From: QZLE01 sp033852135
Lineage (GTDB): Bacteria > Pseudomonadota > Gammaproteobacteria > QZLD01
Direction: 5' to 3'
NCBI GenBank assembly: GCA_033852135.1
Contig: JAWSVB010000028.1
Span: 1-64,000, forward strand
DNA length: 64,000 bases
Shown here one piece after another: positions 36,445 to 44,327 of this stretch. The first letter of the stretch is position 1. Every line of letters starts with the position of its first letter. Both the position numbers and the translations under genes were made by a program. The notes under the pieces are model-generated. The model searched no databases. It was not told where the DNA came from and saw only the letters and a program-made list of their open reading frames with translations.

Positions 36445-36534
36445 GGTCATCCTCCTAGATAATTAAATTTTTTGATCCTTTTGTCTGCCCTATGGCCCTT
36501 ATTCAACCGATCTTACCACAGCTTTTTAAGAAAT

Positions 36535-36559
36535 TATCAATAACTAAAAACTCTTGATA
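36535..36559. promoter_or_regulatory. Inverted repeat between the oxidase and PEP-CTERM genes
   Basis: TATCAA-N13-TTGATA, in the divergent intergenic region about 90 bases upstream of the oxidase start. The layout is that of a dimeric repressor or activator site, but I cannot assign a protein. Confidence 0.3.
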
Positions 36560-36601
36560 GAAAACGGTGTTTATTATTTCTTTGCTTAAACTCGCTATAT
36601 G

Positions 36602-36614
36602 GCGCTACTAGCGC
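36602..36614. promoter_or_regulatory. Palindrome GCGCTA-C-TAGCGC upstream of the PEP-CTERM gene
   Basis: A perfect 6-bp inverted repeat around one base, about 90 bases upstream of the -24/-12 promoter at 36704. It could bind a sigma-54 activator (enhancer position). Function is inferred only from location. Confidence 0.35.
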
Positions 36615-36703
36615 AATAACTTTGCTAAATAATCGTCAGTTTTTTTTACAACCGTCAATGTTGTTACCACTAGTTTCAAGCTGAAAGCTAATGGTGCTAT
36701 TGG

Positions 36704-36719
36704 TGGCATAAAAGTTGCT
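36704..36719 (+). promoter_or_regulatory. Sigma-54 (-24/-12) promoter of the PEP-CTERM gene
   Basis: TGGCAT-AAAAG-TTGCT, with 10 bases between GG and GC, matches the RpoN consensus as well as the pilA promoter does. It lies 59 bases before the ATG. PEP-CTERM genes in other proteobacteria are commonly controlled by RpoN with the PrsK/PrsR pair, which fits. Confidence 0.85.
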
Positions 36720-36777
36720 ATTGACCAATGTTCATTCTTTTAACTAACAATTTATTAAATTATTTTGAGGTTTTTCC

Positions 36778-37317
36778 ATGTTTAAAAATATTGCTCGATT
36801 AATTGCTGTGACTGTTCTTATTGGCTTCGCTTCTGTTGCTAATGCAGGTGTTATTTACAATATCGAATCTGTTCTGAATATTGGTGGGACTGATTACTAT
36901 GGAGCTGGTTTCGTTGATGTAAATCAATCTGCTTTGACTGCATCAAATACTATTACCTTTGATAGTGGTGATATTTTAGACTTCAGGTTTTCTTTTGATG
37001 ATGTAACAGTTACTGCATCGGATATCTATTCCCCAAGTACAGAGGGTTTTGTTACAGATGTGAATGGAGATTTATCTCTATTTGTAGATACATTGTATTC
37101 ATTTGCTGATTTTTGGGTTGGGTCAGATTATCGTCGTGGTGTATTTTTCTATGATGTTTGGAATGGGTTTCGTGCACGTAGTGCATTGACTGGTGGTGAG
37201 CTTGTTAGGGGCGGTACATACTCAATTACAAAAGCAAGTGATATTCCAGAACCAGTTTCTATCGTTCTTTTGATAATGGGGTTTGCGGGATTAGGGCTGT
37301 CTAGACGTAAAAGCTAG
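36778..37317 (+). CDS. PEP-CTERM sorting domain protein
   Basis: Small exported surface protein, 179 aa. A signal peptide (LIAVTVLIGFASVANA) leads into a beta-rich Asp/Ser-rich middle without Cys. The C-terminus is a complete PEP-CTERM tripartite signal: IPEP motif, hydrophobic helix (VSIVLLIMGFAGLGL) and SRRKS basic end. Such proteins are cut by exosortase (EpsH/XrtA) and are tied to exopolysaccharide or floc formation. No exosortase or EPS gene lies in this window. TTTTGAGG precedes the ATG. The function of the middle part is unknown. Confidence 0.92.
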   Translation: MFKNIARLIAVTVLIGFASVANAGVIYNIESVLNIGGTDYYGAGFVDVNQSALTASNTITFDSGDILDFRFSFDDVTVTASDIYSPSTEGFVTDVNGDLSLFVDTLYSFADFWVGSDYRRGVFFYDVWNGFRARSALTGGELVRGGTYSITKASDIPEPVSIVLLIMGFAGLGLSRRKS

Positions 37318-37344
37318 AAAACAGCAGCTAAGCAGTTGAAATTT

Positions 37345-37394
37345 AGCGATAATAACGACAGAGAGTATTCTTTTTATCTGGCGTTATTGTCGCT
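37345..37394 (+). other. Long stem-loop after the PEP-CTERM gene
   Basis: AGCGATAATAACG and CGTTATTGTCGCT arms pair at 13 positions (one G-T) around a 24-base loop, 28 bases after the stop. No strong T run follows, so it may be an mRNA-stabilising hairpin or a weak terminator shared with the convergent methyltransferase gene. Confidence 0.5.
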
Positions 37395-37451
37395 TTGTAT
37401 ATAATGGACTGCAGTAAGGCAGGTTGGGTATTGCCCACCAATAAAACAGTC

Positions 37452-38051
37452 CTATTTAAAAGCAGTAAGCAAAAACAGTGAGTAATCTTTTTGCGGTTTA
37501 CATAGTGTGCTTGCTGTTTGAATTTTTACATCTCGAAACTGCGTTAGTGAAATAGTGTTAGCTAATTCATCGCGGTCAAATCCAAGATGAAACACCCCTG
37601 TATCTTCATCGTGAAAGGTTCCATCTTCGGTATCAAGGTCTGCAATTGCTATAAAGCCACCGTAATCAAGCATAGAGTAGAATTTATCAAACATGGCTTT
37701 TATATCTTCAACATGATGCATTGTCATTGATGAGATTATACCGTCGAATTTTTTATCTAGGGTTGATTTGGTAAGGTCCATTTCGATTAGCTCTAGATTG
37801 CAATCAATGTTTTCCCTCTTATTAATCAACTGCTCATTCATTGATTTTGATATATCAACAGCTGTAATCGTCTTTACAGAAGGGGCTATTCTTTCAAGTA
37901 GTAGGCCAGTACCAGAACCAAAGTCCATTATGCTCATATCTGTATCTAACTGAATGCTATCCCGAATCAAATTGACAATATTATCAACATTATTTGATTT
38001 TCTATTGTCATCATAACTTGCTGCTTTGTTTTTAAAATAGTCTTTACTCAT
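37452..38051 (-). CDS. Class I SAM-dependent methyltransferase
   Basis: 199 aa with the class I Rossmann pattern: motif I IMDFGSGTGLLLE, the acidic VDIS after strand 2, and MTMHHVED (motif IV region). It resembles small ubiquinone-methyltransferase-like (Methyltransf_11/25) proteins. No substrate can be assigned from sequence or neighbours. It is convergent with the PEP-CTERM gene and divergent from the SYLF gene. Confidence 0.85.
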   Translation of the reverse strand: MSKDYFKNKAASYDDNRKSNNVDNIVNLIRDSIQLDTDMSIMDFGSGTGLLLERIAPSVKTITAVDISKSMNEQLINKRENIDCNLELIEMDLTKSTLDKKFDGIISSMTMHHVEDIKAMFDKFYSMLDYGGFIAIADLDTEDGTFHDEDTGVFHLGFDRDELANTISLTQFRDVKIQTASTLCKPQKDYSLFLLTAFK

Positions 38052-38271
38052 TGCCTGACTCTAAACTTCTATACATGAGCTTCAACTATACAGCAGTCAT
38101 CAAATGTGGCAAATATGTGTGAAAGCGAAACTTTTCTAGGTGAAATTAATTCATCATCTATTTCTCTATATTGCGATAAATTGCTTTGGTCGCTACCGAT
38201 GTCGGTGTGTGCTACAATTATAGCTATACCACAGGAAGGTATTGATATACAAAATAAATATGGAGAGTGAA

Positions 38272-38835
38272 ATGAGACAAATATCGATTGTAATTTGCAT
38301 GACGCTATCATTAATTATTGCTGGCTGCTCAACTACTGCAGGTAGGACTAAATCAGAAAAACGTCAGGCAGTTCTTGCCATGAAAAATAATGTTTTGTCA
38401 GATCTTTATAAAGTAAAGCCAGATGTTAAAGCCCAAATCTCTAGTGCCCCAGGTTATGCAGTGTTTAGCAATGTGAATGTAAATATTATTTTAGCCAGTT
38501 TTGGTGGTGGCTACGGTGTTGTTAAAAACAATAAGAGTGGTAAACACACATATATGAAAATAGGAGAGGTTGGTCTTGGGTTAGGTTTAGGAGTTAAAGA
38601 TTTTCGCGTCATTTTCGTATTTCATAACACAAAAACTATGGAGCGCTTTATAGAGCAAGGTTGGGCTTTTGGTGCTCAAGCCGATGCTGCAGCTAAAGCT
38701 AGTGATAAAGGTGTGGCAGTTGGTGGTGAGGCTACTGTAGATAACTTTACTATCTACCAGCTGACAAAAACCGGTTTAGCTCTGCAGGCAACAGTTAAAG
38801 GAACCAAATACTGGAGAGATGATTCATTAAATTAA
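38272..38835 (+). CDS. SYLF (Ysc84-type) lipid-binding lipoprotein
   Basis: About 187 aa. A lipoprotein signal peptide (MRQISIVICMTLSLIIAGC, lipobox IAGC) is followed by the SYLF/Ysc84 domain: AISSAPGYAVFSNVNV-type segment (here ISSAPGYAVFSNV), GGGYGVVKNNKSGKHTYMKIG and AGAQADAAAKAS-like motif (FGAQADAAAKAS). The eukaryotic domain binds phosphoinositides; the bacterial role is unknown. The frame opens at 38242, but ATG 38272 has GGAGAGTGA upstream and gives a proper signal peptide. Confidence 0.87.
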   Translation: MRQISIVICMTLSLIIAGCSTTAGRTKSEKRQAVLAMKNNVLSDLYKVKPDVKAQISSAPGYAVFSNVNVNIILASFGGGYGVVKNNKSGKHTYMKIGEVGLGLGLGVKDFRVIFVFHNTKTMERFIEQGWAFGAQADAAAKASDKGVAVGGEATVDNFTIYQLTKTGLALQATVKGTKYWRDDSLN

Positions 38836-38909
38836 TTATAAGAACCATGGAAAATATCGGCAGTTAAATAGTAATTAATGCGCATTTTCTAGAAATAAAT
38901 CACTTTGCT

Positions 38910-38937
38910 GGCTGCAAAATGTAGCAATTATGCAGCC
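38910..38937 (+). terminator. Possible terminator after the SYLF gene
   Basis: GGCTGC / GCAGCC stem with a 16-base loop, followed by GTTTT. A weak rho-independent terminator candidate about 75 bases after the stop. Confidence 0.4.
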
Positions 38938-39325
38938 GTTTTCAGTGCATATGAAATATATAGCAATAAATAGATAATAGTTATTTGATGATTAGGATTC
39001 ACCATCTGTATTTTTTCTAAATTGAGGTAATGTCATGTATAAGGCGGTTTTTACACATTAATTTGCAACTTAATTACCTGGGAATTACCATAAAAAAACA
39101 CCTGGTAAGCAAGAAATTTGCCGCATAATTAGACATTTATATATATCCTACTGGAATAAATTTAATAATAACGTACTATTGTTAAATATATAGAAGTATA
39201 ATGTTTGTGAATTTTATACTGTTATGTGTAAAAAAACGCGCCATAGAGTATGTGATATTCTGCGTTAAGATGAAGAAGCCTATTGTAAAGCAATAGATTA
39301 AACTAGTAATGAGGAAATGAAGAAA
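38938..39325 (+). promoter_or_regulatory. Long AT-rich leader and promoter region of the cold-shock gene
   Basis: No open reading frame of note in about 390 bases. A -10 candidate TATACT (39215-39220) would give a 5' untranslated region of about 100 bases, typical of cspA-family mRNAs that refold with temperature. A small hairpin (CTATTG-TAAAG-CAATAG, 39280-39296) sits just before the ribosome binding site. The regulatory role is inferred. Confidence 0.4.
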
Positions 39326-39529
39326 ATGAGTCAAGGTACAGTTAAGTGGTTCAACGCAGATAAAGGTTTTGGTTTTATTACTCCTGAAGACGGAGGCAAA
39401 GATCTTTTTGTTCACCACTCTGAAGTAAAAGTTTCTGGCTATGCATCTCTAAAAGATGGCCAAAAAGTTGAGTTTGAAGTAGGCCAAGGCCAAAAAGGCC
39501 CATGTGCTACTAACGTAGTTCCAGTTTAA
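39326..39529 (+). CDS. Cold-shock protein (CspA family)
   Basis: Single-stranded nucleic-acid chaperone, about 67 aa. Both RNP motifs are intact: KGFGFI (RNP1) and LFVHHSEV (RNP2, usually VFVHF). The protein begins MSQGTVKWFN. The frame has an earlier ATG at 39317, but the family start is at 39326 with GAGGA about ten bases upstream. A strong terminator follows, so it is monocistronic. Confidence 0.95.
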   Translation: MSQGTVKWFNADKGFGFITPEDGGKDLFVHHSEVKVSGYASLKDGQKVEFEVGQGQKGPCATNVVPV

Positions 39530-39548
39530 TTACTAGAATATATACGTG

Positions 39549-39579
39549 AAAAATGGCCAAGTATACTTGGCCATTTTTA
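39549..39579 (+). terminator. Bidirectional terminator after the cold-shock gene
   Basis: A perfect palindrome, AAAATGGCCAAGTATACTTGGCCATTTT, 20 bases after the stop, with A and T flanks on both sides. Confidence 0.9.
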
Positions 39580-39650
39580 TTTGTATCAAAGTAAAATTTT
39601 TATGGCATCTCGTAACATCTAAAAACCACCTTTCCATATTTATATACACT

Positions 39651-39668
39651 CCCCCCCCAAAAAAAAAA
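39651..39668 (+). repeat. Homopolymer junction C8-A10
   Basis: Eight C followed by ten A in the spacer between the cold-shock gene and the LexA box. Such tracts are slippage-prone. There is no gene here whose frame it could switch. Confidence 0.5.
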
Positions 39669-39785
39669 TTAATAATAATTTTGCTTTATTATTGGCAGAG
39701 CACTTTTATTTATTTCTAAATACTTTTCATATCGCATCTATGAAAATTAAACTTAACGGTTGAAATAAAAACCATTCTCTCTATA

Positions 39786-39801
39786 CTGTAAAAACATACA
39801 G
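39786..39801. promoter_or_regulatory. LexA (SOS) box upstream of pncC-recA
   Basis: CTGT-AAAAACAT-ACAG fits the gammaproteobacterial LexA consensus CTG-N10-CAG (CTGT-N8-ACAG) exactly at the arms. It lies 48 bases before pncC and overlaps the expected promoter, implying that pncC and recA are induced together on DNA damage. Confidence 0.88.
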
Positions 39802-39849
39802 TGTTTCTTTAGTGAGTTATTTACATGGAATTGAGATGGTGAATCAAGT

Positions 39850-40338
39850 ATGAACCAACCCCTAGAAAATTTGACTAAAGAGGTTGCCAGTCTGCTGCAA
39901 AGTAAGAATCTAACAGTGACGACGGCTGAATCATGTACTGGTGGATGGATTGGCAAGATGCTGACCGATATTTCAGGAAGCTCAGCTTATTATCCCGGTG
40001 GAGTTATTGCTTATTCAAATGATATCAAGCATAAGGTGCTTGGTGTCGCAGCCGAAGATCTTACTAAATATGGTGCTGTTTCAAGTCAGGTCGCACAGGG
40101 GATGGCTCTTGGTGCAAAAAAAGTTTTTGCCGCTGATATTGCAGTAGCAGTTACCGGAATTGCAGGCCCAACAGGTGGCAGTGTAGATAAGCCAGTTGGA
40201 ACGGTTTGGTTTGCATGGGTATTGCCAGATGGCAGTGTTATCACTAAGGAAGAGTGTTTTACAGGTTCGAGAGAAGATGTAAGAAAATCAACGGTGTATA
40301 AAGCGTTAGATCAAATTAGGCAAATAATAGCTGAATAG
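39850..40338 (+). CDS. pncC: PncC, nicotinamide-nucleotide amidase (CinA C-terminal domain)
   Basis: Deamidates NMN to nicotinate mononucleotide in pyridine nucleotide salvage. 162 aa, the stand-alone CinA C-terminal domain. Motifs: TTAESCTGGWIGKMLTD, GSSAYYPGGVIAYSN and VTGIAGPTGGSVDKPVGTVW, with the catalytic Ser in the first. It lies directly upstream of recA, the arrangement of many gammaproteobacteria, and both share the LexA box. Confidence 0.95.
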   Translation: MNQPLENLTKEVASLLQSKNLTVTTAESCTGGWIGKMLTDISGSSAYYPGGVIAYSNDIKHKVLGVAAEDLTKYGAVSSQVAQGMALGAKKVFAADIAVAVTGIAGPTGGSVDKPVGTVWFAWVLPDGSVITKEECFTGSREDVRKSTVYKALDQIRQIIAE

Positions 40339-40398
40339 ATTTGCCAGAGTTAGTACACTAGCAAAAGTTTATGAATTCATACGATTAAGGTGTTTAAA

Positions 40399-41424
40399 AT
40401 GGATGAAAACAAAAAGAAGGCGCTAACCGCGGCCTTATCACAGATTGACCGTCAATTTGGTAAAGGTTCTGTAATGCGTCTGGGTGACCACCCTCGTCAA
40501 GCAATACCGGCTATCTCGACAGGGTCTTTAGGGCTTGATGTTGCCTTGGGAATCGGTGGTCTACCAAAAGGAAGGATTGTTGAAATCTACGGTCCAGAAT
40601 CATCTGGAAAAACTACTCTTACTCTTCAGGTTATTGCTGAAGCTCAAAAGAACGGTGATACCTGCGCCTTTATCGATGCAGAGCACGCATTAGATCCTCT
40701 GTATGCTGAAAAACTTGGTTGTAACGTTGATGATCTATTAGTCTCGCAGCCAGATACTGGTGAGCAGGCTCTTGAAATCTGCGATATGTTGGTTCGTTCT
40801 GGTGCGGTTGATGTGATTATTATCGATTCAGTTGCAGCTCTTACACCAAAGGCGGAAATCGAAGGTGATATGGGTGATTCCCACATGGGATTACAAGCCA
40901 GACTAATGAGTCAGGCGCTGCGTAAACTTACCGGAAATGTAAAAACAGCTAACTGCCTAGTTGTCTTTATCAACCAGATCCGTATGAAAATTGGTGTGAT
41001 GTTTGGTAACCCTGAGACCACAACTGGTGGTAATGCTCTTAAATTTTATTCATCTGTACGTCTTGATATCAGAAGAACTGGAGCCATTAAAAATGGCGAT
41101 GAGGTTGTAGGTAATGAGACCAGAGTTAAAGTTGTTAAGAACAAAGTTTCCCCTCCATTTAAACAGGCAGAATTTCAAATTATGTATGGCCAAGGGATCT
41201 ACCGTATGGGTGAAATTTTAGATCTTGGTGTTAAAGAAGGTCTGTTGGAAAAAGCCGGCGCCTGGTATAGCCATAATGGAACTAAGATTGGGCAAGGTAA
41301 GGCCAATGCAGCAAAATATCTTGAAGAGAACCCTGAAATTTCAGGAGCTATCGAGGCGCAGATACGCGAGCGTTTGCTTGATCTAGATGCAAGCCCTGAA
41401 GAAGATGAGCAGCTAGAAGCATAG
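40399..41424 (+). CDS. recA: RecA recombinase
   Basis: DNA strand-exchange protein and LexA co-protease. 341 aa. Walker A GPESSGKTT, Walker B VIIIDSVAAL, loop L1 and L2 regions (MGLQARLMSQ; NQIRMKIGVMFGNPETTTGGNALKFY) and an acidic tail are all normal. The frame begins with a GTG at 40390; the ATG at 40399 behind AAGG is the usual start (MDENKKKALTAAL). No recX directly follows within the operon. Confidence 0.98.
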   Translation: MDENKKKALTAALSQIDRQFGKGSVMRLGDHPRQAIPAISTGSLGLDVALGIGGLPKGRIVEIYGPESSGKTTLTLQVIAEAQKNGDTCAFIDAEHALDPLYAEKLGCNVDDLLVSQPDTGEQALEICDMLVRSGAVDVIIIDSVAALTPKAEIEGDMGDSHMGLQARLMSQALRKLTGNVKTANCLVVFINQIRMKIGVMFGNPETTTGGNALKFYSSVRLDIRRTGAIKNGDEVVGNETRVKVVKNKVSPPFKQAEFQIMYGQGIYRMGEILDLGVKEGLLEKAGAWYSHNGTKIGQGKANAAKYLEENPEISGAIEAQIRERLLDLDASPEEDEQLEA

Positions 41425-41453
41425 GTATTTGGAGTCAAGGTGTTTGGAATCAA
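41424..41453 (+). repeat. 15-bp direct repeat after recA
   Basis: GGTATTTGGAGTCAA is followed immediately by GGTGTTTGGAATCAA (13 of 15 identical). The first unit overlaps the last base of the recA stop codon. A small duplication with no visible function. Confidence 0.5.
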
Positions 41454-41467
41454 AGGTGCAGTGTAAG

Positions 41468-41495
41468 CTGGGTTATCCATATTGGTATAACCCAG
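41468..41495 (+). terminator. Stem-loop after recA
   Basis: CTGGGTTAT / ATAACCCAG, a perfect 9-bp stem with a 10-base loop, 44 bases past recA. It lacks a T tract, so it is a probable transcript end or stabiliser rather than a classic terminator. Confidence 0.55.
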
Positions 41496-41602
41496 AAAAC
41501 CTCCAAGGGGAATTAGCTGTAATCCATCTATTTCAAAATTATGTTGCTCTTCGCTACGTTCCAGCCTACATTTAAACGAATTCTATTCGATAACAATTAA
41601 TC

Positions 41603-42574
41603 ATGACGCAACCATTGCTGCAGGTATCAAACTTAAAAAAATACTTTCCAATTCATTCTGGAGTGTTTTTGCGTCAAAGCGGTAATGTTTATGCTGTTGA
41701 TGATATCTCTTTCCATGTTAACGCTGGTGAAACCCTGGGGATAGTTGGGGAGTCTGGTTGTGGAAAGAGTACTGTTGGCAAAACTATCTTGCGTCTGCAT
41801 GAGCCAACTGCTGGGCGAATAACTTATCAAGGCCGTGATATCTGCGAGCTTGGCCAAAAAGAGATGGTTTCGCTCCGACGCCAGATGCAGATTATCTTTC
41901 AAGACCCATTCGCATCTCTTAATTCACGTCACACCATCGGCACCATATTGCAAGAGCCATATGTTATTCATAACATTGGTACCGAGCAAGAAAGGCGAAA
42001 ATGGGTAGAAGAGTTATTAGATAAAGTGGGGTTGCCACGAGATAGCTATCATCGATATCCGCATGAGTTTTCCGGTGGACAAAGACAAAGAATCGGTATC
42101 GCGCGCGCAATTGCTCTAAAGCCAAAATTGATAGTTTGTGATGAACCGGTTTCTGCACTAGATGTGTCAGTGCAATCACAAGTGATTAACTTGCTGCTTG
42201 ATCTACAGCAAGAGATGGGGTTGTCTCTTATTTTTATTGCGCATGATTTAGCAGTAGTGCGTCATGTTTCAGATAGAGTAGTGGTGATGTATCTCGGTAA
42301 GATAGTGGAATCCGCCTCCGCTGAAGAGATTTATCAAAATCCACAACACCCGTATACACGCTCTTTGATTGATGCAATCCCAGTTGCAGATCCAAAAAGA
42401 GAGAAGAATAAACAGCGTCTGAGCGGAGAGGTGCCGTCACCTATCGATCCTCCGGCTGGTTGTTATTTTCATACCCGCTGTCCCCAGTGTTTTGAACGCT
42501 GTAAGGTAGAAGCGCCGCTACTGCAAGAGTGCGGTAGTAGTCATGAGGCCGCGTGTCATTTGCTTGATAAGTGA
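41603..42574 (+). CDS. Peptide ABC transporter ATP-binding protein (DppF/OppF-like)
   Basis: 323 aa, Walker A GESGCGKST, signature FSGGQRQRI, Walker B LIVCDEPVSALDVS and the oligopeptide_HPY tail with Cys (CYFHTRCPQCFERC). It is the natural partner of the DppD-type ATPase at 29258, but is encoded 11 kb away. The following gene is a fused double ATPase. Together with the operon at 25332 this suggests a scattered peptide-transport system. Confidence 0.92.
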   Translation: MTQPLLQVSNLKKYFPIHSGVFLRQSGNVYAVDDISFHVNAGETLGIVGESGCGKSTVGKTILRLHEPTAGRITYQGRDICELGQKEMVSLRRQMQIIFQDPFASLNSRHTIGTILQEPYVIHNIGTEQERRKWVEELLDKVGLPRDSYHRYPHEFSGGQRQRIGIARAIALKPKLIVCDEPVSALDVSVQSQVINLLLDLQQEMGLSLIFIAHDLAVVRHVSDRVVVMYLGKIVESASAEEIYQNPQHPYTRSLIDAIPVADPKREKNKQRLSGEVPSPIDPPAGCYFHTRCPQCFERCKVEAPLLQECGSSHEAACHLLDK

Positions 42575-42615
42575 ATACCTGTTTTGATAAATAAAAAATA
42601 GCCAGGATAAAGCTC

Positions 42616-44226
42616 ATGGAAGAGAAGCAAGATAATACAAATCAACTCTTATCTGTTACCGATTTATCTGTTGCCTTTGGTGAAGGTAGTTCTGCTATTG
42701 TTGAAAAAATATCCTTTTATATTGATAAGGGTGAGACTGTTGCATTGGTTGGTGAGAGCGGTTCTGGGAAATCAGTCTCTGCAATGTCGGTGTTGCAACT
42801 TCTACCATACCCTTATGCTCACCACCCAAGCGGAGAGATTCTATATAAAGGTGAGTCGATGCTCCAGGCTTCACCGCAAAAGCTACGATCGCTACGTGGT
42901 GGTTCTATCGGTACCATTTTTCAAGAACCGATGACATCTCTTAACCCATTAATGACTATCGAGAACCAGATATCTGAAACCCTGTTTATCCATCAAAAGC
43001 TAAAAGGCGGTAAGGCGCGAACTAGAGTTATAGAATTGCTTAAGTTAGTCGGAATCAAAAAACCGCAAGATCGGCTCAGAGCTTATCCACACCAAATGTC
43101 AGGAGGGCAGCGGCAGCGGGTTATGATAGCAATGGCTATTGCCAATAATCCAGATATGTTGATAGCTGATGAGCCAACCACGGCGCTTGATGTGACAATT
43201 CAAAAGCAAATTTTAGAATTACTTAAAGAGTTGCAGCAAAAGATGCAGATGGGGTTGTTGCTGATAACTCACGATCTTGGTGTGGTAAAGAATATGGCTG
43301 ATCGCGTTTACGTGATGCAGCAAGGAAAGATAGTTGAAAGTGGCAAGTGTTCAGAGATTTTCTTGCAGCCACAACACCCATATACCCAAAAATTACTCGG
43401 CGCAGAGCCGCGGGGCATAGTTCCTCCAATTGAGCACGGGGTGAAACAAATATTGCAAGCTAGCCAGATTCAGGTGGAATTCGCGCTTAATAATGGTCTG
43501 TTTCAACGCTCTAAAGGAGTTATAAAAGCGGTTGATGGAATATCAATTGTAATAGCCAAAGGTGAAACTCTGGGAGTAGTGGGGGAAAGCGGTTCTGGAA
43601 AAAGTACTCTAGGTCGATCCATTTTGAAGTTGGAACAAGCGGGTGGTGAAATCATATTTGATGGCAAAACGCTGCACGATAAAAATCATTCGCAGATGCG
43701 TGAATTGCGTAAAGATATCCAAGTGGTATTCCAAGATCCTTATGGAAGTTTAAGTCCTCGCAGTAAGATCATAAAAATTATTGATGAGGGTTTGCGTGCT
43801 CATAACCTATACCCTGATGATAAAGAGCGGGAGCAGCAGGTAATAAATACTATGCAGGAAGTTGGGTTAGACCCAGAGATGCGTCACCGCTATCCGCATC
43901 AGCTATCTGGGGGGCAGCGCCAGCGGGTAGCTATTGCTCGTGCAATAATTCTGCGTCCAAAATTTATCGTTCTGGATGAGCCAACTTCAGCGCTAGATAT
44001 GACAGTACAAGTACAAATCGTCGAGTTGCTACGCAATTTACAGCAACGATATCATTTGTCATACCTATTTATTAGTCATGATTTGCGAATTGTTCGTGCT
44101 CTAAGTCATCGTATTGCAGTGATGCAAGAAGGGAAGATAGTAGAGCATGGTGAAGCAGAACAGATATTTTCTGCGCCTCAGCACCCGTATACTCAAAAAC
44201 TACTATCGGCATCATTTGTAGAATAA
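42616..44226 (+). CDS. Fused double-ATPase of a peptide ABC transporter (YejF-like)
   Basis: 536 aa with two complete ABC domains in one chain. The first has GESGSGKSVS, MSGGQRQRV and LIADEPTTALDVT; the second GESGSGKSTLG, LSGGQRQRV and IVLDEPTSALDMT. This is the YejF/GsiA layout (the gene partner of yejABE in E. coli). The YejB/E/A-like genes at 25332-29261 have no YejF next to them, so this gene may serve them. A ribosome binding site (GATAAAG) precedes the ATG. Confidence 0.92.
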   Translation: MEEKQDNTNQLLSVTDLSVAFGEGSSAIVEKISFYIDKGETVALVGESGSGKSVSAMSVLQLLPYPYAHHPSGEILYKGESMLQASPQKLRSLRGGSIGTIFQEPMTSLNPLMTIENQISETLFIHQKLKGGKARTRVIELLKLVGIKKPQDRLRAYPHQMSGGQRQRVMIAMAIANNPDMLIADEPTTALDVTIQKQILELLKELQQKMQMGLLLITHDLGVVKNMADRVYVMQQGKIVESGKCSEIFLQPQHPYTQKLLGAEPRGIVPPIEHGVKQILQASQIQVEFALNNGLFQRSKGVIKAVDGISIVIAKGETLGVVGESGSGKSTLGRSILKLEQAGGEIIFDGKTLHDKNHSQMRELRKDIQVVFQDPYGSLSPRSKIIKIIDEGLRAHNLYPDDKEREQQVINTMQEVGLDPEMRHRYPHQLSGGQRQRVAIARAIILRPKFIVLDEPTSALDMTVQVQIVELLRNLQQRYHLSYLFISHDLRIVRALSHRIAVMQEGKIVEHGEAEQIFSAPQHPYTQKLLSASFVE

Positions 44227-44327
44227 CCTTTCCTTAGTGCTTATCTAAACCCCATGCTTTGCTACTCATAGTGCGCTATTAGCTAAAATCTGCTATATTA
44301 GCGCAAATTTTAAACGGTATTCGCAAC

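Noticed and set aside
36601..36614. GG-N10-GC at the GCGCTACTAGCGC palindrome read as a second sigma-54 promoter
   Set aside because: The -12 element is GCGC instead of TTGC, and the sequence is better explained as a palindromic operator; the promoter at 36704 is far closer to consensus.
39179..39202. TTGTTA ... TATAAT as the cold-shock gene promoter
   Set aside because: The spacer is only 12 bases; the TATACT at 39215 is a better -10 candidate although its -35 is weak.
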